Translations under genes and position numbers: made by a program | Assembly: GCA_023436025.1 (NCBI GenBank) | Contig: JAEZKX010000248.1 | Location: 1-8,494, forward strand | Direction: 5' to 3' | DNA from: Pseudomonadota bacterium | Lineage (GTDB): Bacteria; Pseudomonadota; Gammaproteobacteria; Burkholderiales; Burkholderiaceae_C | Length of the DNA stretch: 8,494 nt | The notes under the pieces: generated by a model | Seen by the model: only the letters and a program-made list of their open reading frames with translations | The model's database searches: none | What the model was told of the DNA's origin: nothing | Shown: positions 1-5,813 of the stretch, piece after piece | Numbering within the stretch: the first letter of the stretch is position 1 | Layout of the letters: every line of letters begins with the position of its first letter

Positions 1-469
1 TACCGGTGCGGGCGGCAACCTGGCGGCCGTCGTAGCGCTGGCGACGCGCGACGCCGGCGAGCCGCCGCTGGCCTTCCAGCTCCTGATCTATCCCGCCACC
101 GACCAGCGCCGCGGCGCGCCTTCGCACGCCACCAACGGCCAGGGCTATCTCCTCACCAGGGAGAGCATGGACTACTACCACGACCACTACCTGGGCGACG
201 GTTCGCGCGACACCGAGTGGCAGGCCTCGCCGCTGCTGCACGACAACCATGCCGGCCTGCCGCCGGCGCTGGTGCTGGTCGCCGGCTACGACCCGCTGCG
301 CGACGAAGGCGCGGCGTATGCCGACAAGCTCTCGGCGGCCGGCACGCGCGCCACGCTGGTCAACTTCGAGCGACAGGTGCACGGCTTCATCACCATGGGC
401 CGCGTGCTCGACGAGGCGAACGCGGCGGTGGAACTGTGCGCCGACCAGTTGCGGCGGGCGCTCGCCTGA
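1..469 (+). CDS. Alpha/beta-hydrolase, HSL/acetyl-esterase type, C-terminal part (5' end outside window)
   Basis: The reading frame is open from base 2 to the TGA at 467-469, giving 155 visible residues; the N-terminal half lies outside the window. The fold is recognisable from a nucleophile-elbow remnant at the edge (GAGGNLAAV), then LLIYPATD, then GYDPLRDEG with the likely catalytic Asp (visible residue 97), then QVHGF with the likely catalytic His (visible residue 127). In the hormone-sensitive-lipase family (PF07859) these cooperate with the Ser of GDSAGGN to hydrolyse short acyl esters. Here the codons read T-G-A-G-G-N, so the usual Asp-Ser pair is not seen between TG and AGGN. Catalytic competence is therefore doubtful, unless the edge sequence is incomplete or wrong. 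The gene converges on azlD and is not obviously part of the aromatic operon. The family is clear but the substrate is unknown. Confidence 0.85.
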   Translation, partial: TGAGGNLAAVVALATRDAGEPPLAFQLLIYPATDQRRGAPSHATNGQGYLLTRESMDYYHDHYLGDGSRDTEWQASPLLHDNHAGLPPALVLVAGYDPLRDEGAAYADKLSAAGTRATLVNFERQVHGFITMGRVLDEANAAVELCADQLRRALA

Positions 470-536
470 GTCGGCCTGGGTCGGCCTGACTCGAGTCGCA
501 CTGAGTCCGTCCGAGTCGGCCTGCGCCTGGCGACGG
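470..536. repeat. Short repeats and imperfect hairpin between convergent genes
   Basis: This 67-bp gap separates the ends of two convergent genes. The 9-mer GTCGGCCTG occurs three times (470-478, 480-488, 515-523), the first two almost in tandem, and the first and third extend to GAGTCGGCCTG. There is a perfect 10-bp palindrome, GACTCGAGTC, at 488-497. Bases 483-493 can pair with 512-521 as a 10-bp stem with one bulged T and an 18-nt loop. This may be a bidirectional, Rho-type or hairpin termination zone, but no T-tract follows on either strand, so that role is only a guess. Confidence 0.4.
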
Positions 537-842
537 CTACATCCCCAGCCAGCGGCACAGGCCCACGGCGCCCGCGCCGGCCAGCGCGGCCACCACGTCC
601 TTGCCAGTCAGGCGCATCGCCGCGAACACCACCGCCAGGCCGACCAGTTCCGGCACCTTGCCGCTGACCACCGCAGGCATGACGATGCCGATCATCACGC
701 CCAGGGGAATGGCCTTGAGCGCGGCCTGCACCCGGCTGGTCACCGGGACATAGCCCATCAGCAGGTAGCCCAGCACGCGGCAGGCATAGGACGCCGCGGC
801 CATGGCCAGGATGGCCAGCAGGAAGTGCGGATCAACGGCCAT
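537..842 (-). CDS. azlD: AzlD family branched-chain amino-acid exporter, small subunit
   Basis: A 101-residue, strongly hydrophobic protein with three to four predicted membrane segments (about residues 6-29, 45-62, 66-80 and 84-99). The central LKAIPLGVMIGIVMPAVV region and the short length fit AzlD (PF05437). AzlD is the small partner of AzlC in exporters of branched-chain amino acids or their analogues in the inner membrane. The ATG at 842 is chosen because it overlaps the end of azlC by 11 nt, a usual arrangement for this pair that implies translational coupling. A longer reading upstream would lie wholly inside azlC. It is transcribed away from the aromatic cluster and is probably functionally unrelated to it. 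Confidence 0.88.
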   Translation of the reverse strand: MAVDPHFLLAILAMAAASYACRVLGYLLMGYVPVTSRVQAALKAIPLGVMIGIVMPAVVSGKVPELVGLAVVFAAMRLTGKDVVAALAGAGAVGLCRWLGM

Positions 843-1548
843 CGCGGGCCGCCCCCACCAATCCGGCAGCCAGCCCGGCGGCGACGATGGTCCAACCCGG
901 CAGCCACCAGACGAAGACCAGGGCCACCAGCACCGCCGCCGCGGCCGGCCAGAGGTCGCTGCGGCCGCGGAACACGCTCCAGCCGATGGCCGCGGCAAAA
1001 GCCACCAGCATGAAGTCCAGGCCCAGCGTCGTCGGATTGGGCACGCTCTGGCCGACCAGCAGCCCGGCGCCGGTGCCCAGCATCCACGGCACCGCCGTGG
1101 CCACGCCGGAGCCGAACAGGAACGCGGCGTCGCGGTGGCCGGCGTGGTAGGCGCGCATGGACAGCGCCCAGTTGCCGTCGCCGAGGAAGAACAGCGTGGC
1201 CAGCGCCTGCGGCCGCGTCGCGCCGGACAACCAGGGCTGCACCGAGGCGCTGTAGAGGACGTAGCGGGCGTTGATCAGCAGCACCGTCAGCACCAGGGGC
1301 GCGATGGCCGGCGAGGCGCTCCAGCCCTGCAGCGCGGCCAGCTGGGCGCTGCCCGAGTACACCAGCACGCTCATCAGCATGGCCTCGAGCCAGGCCAGCC
1401 CGCGCTCGCTGGCGAGCACGCCGAACACCATGCCGTAGAGGAAGGTGCCGGGCGCCAGCGGCTGGCCGGCGACAAAGCCCTGCCGGAACCCGGCGGCCGT
1501 GAAGACCGCGGGCTGCCCGCCCCCACCCTGGCTTTCCTCCTGCCCCAT
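832..1548 (-). CDS. azlC: AzlC family branched-chain amino-acid exporter, large subunit
   Basis: A 238-residue polytopic membrane protein of the AzlC family (PF03591). The visible signature includes FRQGFVAGQPLAPGTFLYGMVFG (21-43), YSGSAQ (64-69, the usual xAGxxQ segment), the LLINARYVLYSASV stretch (90-103) and FLGDGNWA (121-128). The length is typical. With AzlD it forms an inner-membrane exporter; in Bacillus subtilis the pair exports leucine analogues. The start is placed at ATG 1548, giving about 20 residues before the conserved FRQGF. No Shine-Dalgarno sequence is visible upstream, while a strong AGGAGGAAA lies just inside the gene (minus strand, about 1540-1532) with no in-frame start after it. 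A longer form from upstream ATGs (1611, 1656) would run into the divergent gene and is less likely. It is the first gene of the azlCD operon. Confidence 0.87.
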   Translation of the reverse strand: MGQEESQGGGGQPAVFTAAGFRQGFVAGQPLAPGTFLYGMVFGVLASERGLAWLEAMLMSVLVYSGSAQLAALQGWSASPAIAPLVLTVLLINARYVLYSASVQPWLSGATRPQALATLFFLGDGNWALSMRAYHAGHRDAAFLFGSGVATAVPWMLGTGAGLLVGQSVPNPTTLGLDFMLVAFAAAIGWSVFRGRSDLWPAAAAVLVALVFVWWLPGWTIVAAGLAAGLVGAARDGR

Positions 1549-1609
1549 GGGCGCGCGACTGTACACTGAAGCGTCGGCGGCCGGGCAACGGGCCGCGGGG
1601 GAGACTCGC
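1549..1609. promoter_or_regulatory. Divergent promoter region between azlC and the Rieske operon
   Basis: This 61-bp gap is the only space for the start signals of azlCD (leftward) and the Rieske operon (rightward). ACTGTACACT at 1558-1567 is a near-perfect dyad (four of five positions symmetric). It holds weak -10-like hexamers on both strands: TACACT on + (1562-1567) and TACAGT on - (1563-1558). I see no convincing -35 box for either. The rightward gene has a good ribosome-binding site, GGGGGAGA at 1597-1604, five bases before ATG 1610. An operator for an unlinked regulator could sit on the dyad, but this is inference. Confidence 0.4.
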
Positions 1610-2995
1610 ATGAAATCAGAACAGAACGCGCTGGTCACGCGCATCGGCTCGGGCACGCCCTGCGGCGCGGTGCTGCGCAGCTACTGGCAGCCGGTCGCGC
1701 TGGTCGACGAATTCGATCCGCGCCTGGATCCGCGCATGGCGCAGCGCCCGGTGAAGGCGGTGCGCGTCCTCGGCCAGGACCTGGTGCTGTTCCGCGATGC
1801 CCAGGGCCGCTGGGGCCTGCTGGACCGCGACTGCCCGCACCGCGGCGCCGACCTCGCCTTCGGCCGGCACGAGGGCGACGGCCTGCGCTGTCCCTTCCAC
1901 GGCTGGAAGTTCGACGCCACCGGCCGCTGCCTGGAGACGCCGGCCGAACCGGTGGGCAGCAAGCTGTGCGAGCGCGTGCGGCAGCGCAGCTACCCGGTGC
2001 TGGAGCGCAGCGGCATCCTGTTCGGTTGGTTCGGCGCCGAGGGGAAGGCGCCGCCCTTCCCCGCCTTCGACTGCTTCGAGGCGCCCTCCAGCCACACCTT
2101 CGCCTTCAAGGGACGCTGGGACTGCAACTGGCTGCAGGCCTTCGAGGTCGGCATCGACCCGGCCCATCCCTCGTTCCTGCACCGCTTCCTCAACGACACC
2201 GCCCTGGAGGCGGTGGGCGAGAACGCCGCAGGGCGGCAATTCCGCAGCGCCAGCGCCGGCGACTTCGCCGGGGAGAAGTGGCCCATGACGCGCATCATGC
2301 GCGAGTTCCACCGGCCCGAGATCTCCTTCGAGCCGCGGCCCTGGGGCCTGCAGCTGACGGCGCTGCGGCCGATGACGGACGAACTCACGCACGTGCGCAT
2401 CACCAACGCCATCTTCCCCCACACCTTCGTGATCCCGCTGTCCGAGACGCTGACCATCACCCAGATGCACGTGCCAGTGGACGACACCCACACCTACTGG
2501 TACTCGGTCTTCACCAGCTTCGCCGGTCCGGTAGACCAGGAAGCCATGCGGCGGCAGCGGCTGCAGTTCATCTCGCTGCCCGACTACCTGCCGAAGTCCG
2601 GCCGCCACGACAACTGGGGCTTCGACGCCGCGGAGCAACGCACCAGCACCTACCTGGGCATGGGCGAGGAGGACATCAACGGCCACGACCAGTGGGCCGT
2701 GGAGAGCATGGGCGCCATCCAGGACCGCACGCGCGAGCACCTGGGCACCAGCGACAAGGTGATCATGGCGAACCGGCGCATGCTGCTGCAGGCCATCGAG
2801 ACCGTGCAGGCCGGCGGCACCGCGCCCGGCGTCGCCGATGCCACGCTGGCCGCGCAGATGCGCGGCCCCGACACGGTCGACGGCATCGCCCCGGCCGGCA
2901 CCTGGAGCAGCTGGTGGCAGGAACGGGTGCAGGCCAAGCGCGCCGGCGCTCCCTGGCTTGCCGCGGCCGGCCAGGCGGAGAACGTACCGGCGTGA
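1610..2995 (+). CDS. Rieske non-heme iron aromatic oxygenase, phthalate-4,5-dioxygenase/LigXa-like oxygenase subunit
   Basis: A 461-residue oxygenase component. The N-terminal Rieske domain carries CPHRGADL and CPFHGW, so the [2Fe-2S] ligands are C75, H77, C94 and H97. The catalytic domain shows the mononuclear iron motif D183-P-A-H186-P-S-F-L-H191, where D183 would be the bridging Asp between subunits. A third iron ligand is probably an acid in the GHDQWAVESMG segment (D360 is my candidate). The stretch at 355-382, with ESMGAIQDRTREHLGTSD, is characteristic of the single-subunit phthalate dioxygenase / 5,5'-dehydrodivanillate demethylase group. Such enzymes hydroxylate or O-demethylate aromatic acids using electrons from a separate reductase, which is absent here. 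Synteny with gentisate dioxygenase suggests that it leads toward gentisate, but the substrate is unknown. ATG 1610 is supported by the GGGGGAGA site; in-frame codons further upstream lie over azlC. Confidence 0.93.
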   Translation: MKSEQNALVTRIGSGTPCGAVLRSYWQPVALVDEFDPRLDPRMAQRPVKAVRVLGQDLVLFRDAQGRWGLLDRDCPHRGADLAFGRHEGDGLRCPFHGWKFDATGRCLETPAEPVGSKLCERVRQRSYPVLERSGILFGWFGAEGKAPPFPAFDCFEAPSSHTFAFKGRWDCNWLQAFEVGIDPAHPSFLHRFLNDTALEAVGENAAGRQFRSASAGDFAGEKWPMTRIMREFHRPEISFEPRPWGLQLTALRPMTDELTHVRITNAIFPHTFVIPLSETLTITQMHVPVDDTHTYWYSVFTSFAGPVDQEAMRRQRLQFISLPDYLPKSGRHDNWGFDAAEQRTSTYLGMGEEDINGHDQWAVESMGAIQDRTREHLGTSDKVIMANRRMLLQAIETVQAGGTAPGVADATLAAQMRGPDTVDGIAPAGTWSSWWQERVQAKRAGAPWLAAAGQAENVPA

Positions 2996-3006
2996 ACCCC
3001 ATTGCC

Positions 3007-3031
3007 GCGCGAGGCAGGTCCTGCCTCGCGC
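3007..3031 (+). promoter_or_regulatory. Perfect 12-bp inverted repeat after the Rieske gene
   Basis: GCGCGAGGCAGG (3007-3018) and its exact reverse complement CCTGCCTCGCGC (3020-3031) flank a single T. In RNA this can form a 10- to 11-bp G+C-rich stem with a 3-5-nt loop, starting 11 nt after the Rieske stop codon. No T-run follows, so it is not a standard intrinsic terminator. More likely it is an mRNA-stabilising or processing hairpin, a leaky attenuator that makes the Rieske mRNA more abundant than the downstream part, or a protein-binding dyad. The 106-bp gap holding it is the largest within the 1610-6505 gene run. The rest of the gap shows only the next gene's ribosome-binding site. Confidence 0.6.
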
Positions 3032-3101
3032 CTGGGCGCGGCGCGCGACGGCATGTCCGGCGCGGTGCCCGCACCCGACAACCCCGAGAGAAAGAGAGAC
3101 C

Positions 3102-3407
3102 ATGATTCTGGAGATTGCGGAAATCCGCATCGCCCCCGGCCGCCAGGCCGAGTTCGACGAGGCCATCGCGCGCGGCTTGCGCACCGTGATCGCGCGTGCC
3201 GCCGGCATGCGCGGCTACAAGGTGAACAAGTGCATCGAGTCGCCCGAGCGCTATGTCCTGCACGTCTTCTGGGACCGGCTGGAGGACCACACCGTCGGCT
3301 TCCGCGAGAGCCCGCTGTTCGCCGAGTGGCGCGCCATCGTCGGCCCGTTCTTCACCGAGCCGCCGGTGGTGGAGCATTTCGAACTCCTGCTGAAGTCCGA
3401 CGCATGA
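3102..3407 (+). CDS. Small ABM-fold (YgiN-like) putative monooxygenase or accessory protein
   Basis: A 101-residue soluble protein with the antibiotic-biosynthesis-monooxygenase pattern (PF03992). The N-terminal strand IAEIRIAPGRQAEFDEAI (5-22) is followed by MRGYKVNKCIESPERYVLHVFW (36-57) and WDRLEDHTVGFRES (57-70), in which W57, H63 and F67 match the usual WxxxExHxxxF-like motif. Such proteins are ferredoxin-like-fold dimers that act as cofactor-free quinol monooxygenases, quinol scavengers or non-catalytic partners. ATG 3102 follows a purine-rich AGAGAAAGAGAG site. Its stop overlaps the start of the FAD oxidoreductase gene by 4 nt, implying coupled translation. It may oxidise a hydroquinone-like intermediate or assist the flavoprotein; this is inferred from position only. 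Confidence 0.82.
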   Translation: MILEIAEIRIAPGRQAEFDEAIARGLRTVIARAAGMRGYKVNKCIESPERYVLHVFWDRLEDHTVGFRESPLFAEWRAIVGPFFTEPPVVEHFELLLKSDA

Positions 3408-4747
3408 CGCGCAGCATCACCGAACCGAGCCGCCAGACCCCCGTCTTCGGCGAATACGAAGTCGTCGTCCTCGGCGGCGGCCCCGCCGGCATCGCCGCGG
3501 CGGTGGCGGCAGCACGCGCCGGCCGCAAGACGCTGCTGCTGGAGCGCTACGGCTTCCTCGGCGGCATGGGCACGGCCGCCGGCGTCACCAATTTCTGCGG
3601 CCTGCATGCCAACGTGCACGGCGACATCCGCCAGGTGGTGCACGGCGTGGCCGACGACCTGCTGCAGCGCATCGCCCGCCTGGGCGGCCTGAACGAGCCG
3701 CATGCGCTGTTCGGCAAGACGGTGGCCCAGGCCTACGACACCGCGGCCTACAAGATCGCCGCTGACGACCTGATGGCTTCGGCCGGCGTCGACGTGCTGT
3801 TCCACGCGCTGGCCGCCGGCGTCGTGATGGACGGCCCGCGCCGCGTGCAGGCGCTGCTGGTGGAAACCCGGTCGGGGCGGCAGGCCGTCCTCGGCCGCAT
3901 GTTCGTCGACGCTTCCGGCGACGGCGACCTGGCGGCCTGGGCCGGCGCGCCCTGGGACAAAGGCGACGGCCAGGGCAACATGCTCTATCCGTCCACCATG
4001 TTCCGCCTCAACGGCATCGACCCGGCGCGCGCCGGCAAGGCCTGGGAGACCATTCCGGGGCTGATGCTGCAGGCCGAGGCCGAGGGCCGCTACAAGTTTC
4101 CGCGCAAGACGCCGATCGTGCGGCCGCAGAAAAGCGGCATCGAATGGCGGGTCAACCTGACGCAGCTGGCCAACCGCGAAGGCAACGCCATGGACGGCAC
4201 CGATGCGCGCGAGCTGAGCGAAGCCGAGTTCCTGGGCCGCCGCCAGATCGCCGAAGTGGCGGGCTTCCTGCGCGAAGTGCCGGGCTTCGAGCAGTGCTAC
4301 ATCTCCGACATCGCGCCGCAGGTGGGCATCCGCGAGACGCGGCGCGTGCGCGGCGCCTACCAGCTGACCGAACGCGACGTGCTGGACTGCGCCAGCTTCG
4401 ACGACACCATCGGCGTCAACGGCTGGCCGCTGGAGCTGCACAAGAAGGGCGACGTCGAGTTCCGCTGGCCGAAGATTCCCGAAAGCCGCGGCTTCAACCA
4501 CCTGCCCTACCGCATGACCGTGACCGAGGCCCTCGACAACGTCTGGGTGGCCGGCCGCTGCGCCTCCATGAGCCATGAGGCGCAATCGGCCGCGCGCGTC
4601 ACCGGCGCCTGCTTCGTCATGGGCCAGGCGGTCGGCAGCGCCGCCGACCTCGCCCTGCGCAGCGGGGCCGCCGCCGCCGCCGTCGACGTCGCCGCACTGC
4701 AGGCGCGCCTGGAAAGCGAAGGCGCCTACCTGGGCCGCACCTGGTGA
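3404..4747 (+). CDS. FAD-dependent oxidoreductase (FAD_oxidored / PF12831-like)
   Basis: A 447-residue flavoprotein. The dinucleotide-binding fold is at 18-47: VVVLGGGPAG with GxGxxG glycines at 24-29, ending at E47, which should bind the FAD ribose. It is followed by GFLGGMGTAAG (50-60). VDASGDGDLAAWAGA (168-182) and the C-terminal VAGRCASMSHEAQSAARVTGACFVMGQAVG (382-411) are typical of FAD-dependent oxidoreductases of the FAD_oxidored group (PF12831). Reactions in this group are poorly defined, and I see no iron-sulfur or NAD(P)H reductase module that would mark it as the Rieske reductase. The ATG at 3404 gives a 4-nt ATGA overlap with the ABM gene and leaves the usual short tail before the FAD fold. 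It could dehydrogenate or aromatise a ring intermediate, or oxidise or reduce a side chain. The family is firm and the reaction is not known. Confidence 0.87.
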   Translation: MTRSITEPSRQTPVFGEYEVVVLGGGPAGIAAAVAAARAGRKTLLLERYGFLGGMGTAAGVTNFCGLHANVHGDIRQVVHGVADDLLQRIARLGGLNEPHALFGKTVAQAYDTAAYKIAADDLMASAGVDVLFHALAAGVVMDGPRRVQALLVETRSGRQAVLGRMFVDASGDGDLAAWAGAPWDKGDGQGNMLYPSTMFRLNGIDPARAGKAWETIPGLMLQAEAEGRYKFPRKTPIVRPQKSGIEWRVNLTQLANREGNAMDGTDARELSEAEFLGRRQIAEVAGFLREVPGFEQCYISDIAPQVGIRETRRVRGAYQLTERDVLDCASFDDTIGVNGWPLELHKKGDVEFRWPKIPESRGFNHLPYRMTVTEALDNVWVAGRCASMSHEAQSAARVTGACFVMGQAVGSAADLALRSGAAAAAVDVAALQARLESEGAYLGRTW

Positions 4748-4757
4748 AGGACAGCGC

Positions 4758-5813
4758 ATGAACGCACCACCTCCCGCCGCGACCGACCGGCAGCAGCTGT
4801 ACCGCGACATGGATCCGCTGCACCTCACGCCGCTGTGGGAGGTGCTTCATGCGCTGGTGCCGCCGCAGCCGAACACGCCCTGCATTCCGGCGCTGTGGAA
4901 GTACGACGCGGTGCGCCCCTTCCTGATGCGCGCCGGCGCGGCGATCACCGCCGAAGAGGCCGTGCGGCGCGTGCTGATCCTCGAGAACCCCGCGCTGCGC
5001 GGCCAGTCGGCGATCACGCAGTCGCTCTACGCCGGCCTGCAGCTGATCCTGCCCGGCGAGGTCGCGCCCAGCCACCGCCACACGCAGAGCGCGCTGCGCT
5101 TCATCGTCGAGGGCAGCGGCGCCTACACCGCCGTCAACGGCGAGCGCACCACCATGCGGCCGGGCGACTTCATCATCACGCCCAGCTGGACCTGGCACGA
5201 CCATGGCCACGAGGCCGACGCACCGGTGGTCTGGCTCGACGGCCTGGACATCCCGCTGCTGCGCTTCTTCGATGCCGGCTTCGCGGAGAACGACAGCAGC
5301 CGGTCGCAGCAGGTGCTCCGCGCCGAGGGCAGCAGCTTCGCGCGCTACGGCCACAACATGGCGCCGGTGCAGCACGATGCCCCCTTCGGTGCCACCTCCC
5401 CGATCTTCAGCTATCCGTACGAACGCAGCCGCGAGGCCCTGGAGCAGCTGGAACGCAGCGCACCGGTGGACGCCTGGGACGGCACCAGGCTGCGCTACCT
5501 CAATCCGCTGACCGGCGGCTGGCCCATGCCGACCCTGGGCACCTTCCTGCAGAAGCTGCCGGCCGGCTTCAACGGCCAGCCCTGGCGCCAGACCGACGGC
5601 GCCGTCTACAGCGTGGTGGAGGGCGAAGGCGAGGTGGCCATCGCGCGTGGCGAGCGGCAATGGCGCTTCGCCTTCGGCCCGCGCGACCATTTCGTGGTGC
5701 CGTCGTGGCACACTGCCCGGCTGTCGTCGGCCGGCGGCTGCGTGCTTTTCAGTTTTTCCGATCGCCCGGTGCAGCAGGCGCTGGGCATCCACCGAGAAGA
5801 AAGGTTGTCATGA
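4758..5813 (+). CDS. gtdA: Gentisate 1,2-dioxygenase
   Basis: A 351-residue bicupin, the normal length for gentisate 1,2-dioxygenase. This Fe(II) enzyme cleaves 2,5-dihydroxybenzoate between C1 and C2 to give maleylpyruvate. The N-terminal cupin has SHRHTQSALRFIVEGSGAY and PGDFIITPSWTWHDHGHE, so the iron ligands should be H106, H108 and H147, close to the positions known in characterised enzymes. The C-terminal cupin (about 275-335) keeps VVEGEGE and VVPSWHT but has WRQT where an HxH would be, so it is probably structural. The start ATG 4758 lies 10 nt after the preceding gene, with AAGGA at 4747-4751 as ribosome-binding site. Related salicylate or 1-hydroxy-2-naphthoate dioxygenases share this fold, so a substituted gentisate or salicylate cannot be ruled out. 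It anchors the operon in aromatic ring cleavage. Confidence 0.92.
   Translation: MNAPPPAATDRQQLYRDMDPLHLTPLWEVLHALVPPQPNTPCIPALWKYDAVRPFLMRAGAAITAEEAVRRVLILENPALRGQSAITQSLYAGLQLILPGEVAPSHRHTQSALRFIVEGSGAYTAVNGERTTMRPGDFIITPSWTWHDHGHEADAPVVWLDGLDIPLLRFFDAGFAENDSSRSQQVLRAEGSSFARYGHNMAPVQHDAPFGATSPIFSYPYERSREALEQLERSAPVDAWDGTRLRYLNPLTGGWPMPTLGTFLQKLPAGFNGQPWRQTDGAVYSVVEGEGEVAIARGERQWRFAFGPRDHFVVPSWHTARLSSAGGCVLFSFSDRPVQQALGIHREERLS

Noticed and set aside
802..1569. A 255-codon open frame on the plus strand opposite azlC and azlD
   Set aside because: Gln/His/Arg-rich translation is the mirror of two membrane-protein genes, and the azlC/azlD products are clearly recognisable.
1445..1609. N-terminal extension of the Rieske protein back to an ATG at 1445
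   Set aside because: The extra 55 codons overlap azlC, lack similarity to the family, and the ATG at 1610 has a proper ribosome-binding site.
1616..3208. A 530-codon open frame on the minus strand across the Rieske gene
   Set aside because: It is antisense to a gene with complete Rieske and iron-binding motifs; composition is low-complexity Ala/Gly/Arg/Val/His typical of G+C-rich shadow frames, with no recognisable domain.
4667..4681. Five GCC triplets in a row near the end of the FAD oxidoreductase gene as a possible phase-variation tract
   Set aside because: A trinucleotide repeat changes only the number of alanines and cannot shift the frame; such runs are common in G+C-rich coding DNA.
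3251..4828. A 525-codon open frame on the minus strand across the FAD oxidoreductase gene
   Set aside because: Shadow of a well-supported flavoprotein gene; no domain motifs and biased Ala/Gly/Val/His composition.
4617..5792. A 391-codon open frame on the minus strand opposite gentisate dioxygenase
   Set aside because: Antisense to a gene with all iron ligands; no motif of its own.
5550..5800. Lost metal site in the C-terminal cupin of gentisate dioxygenase (WRQT in place of an HxH)
   Set aside because: As far as I recall, in characterised gentisate dioxygenases the catalytic iron is in the N-terminal cupin, which is intact here, so this is probably normal for the family.
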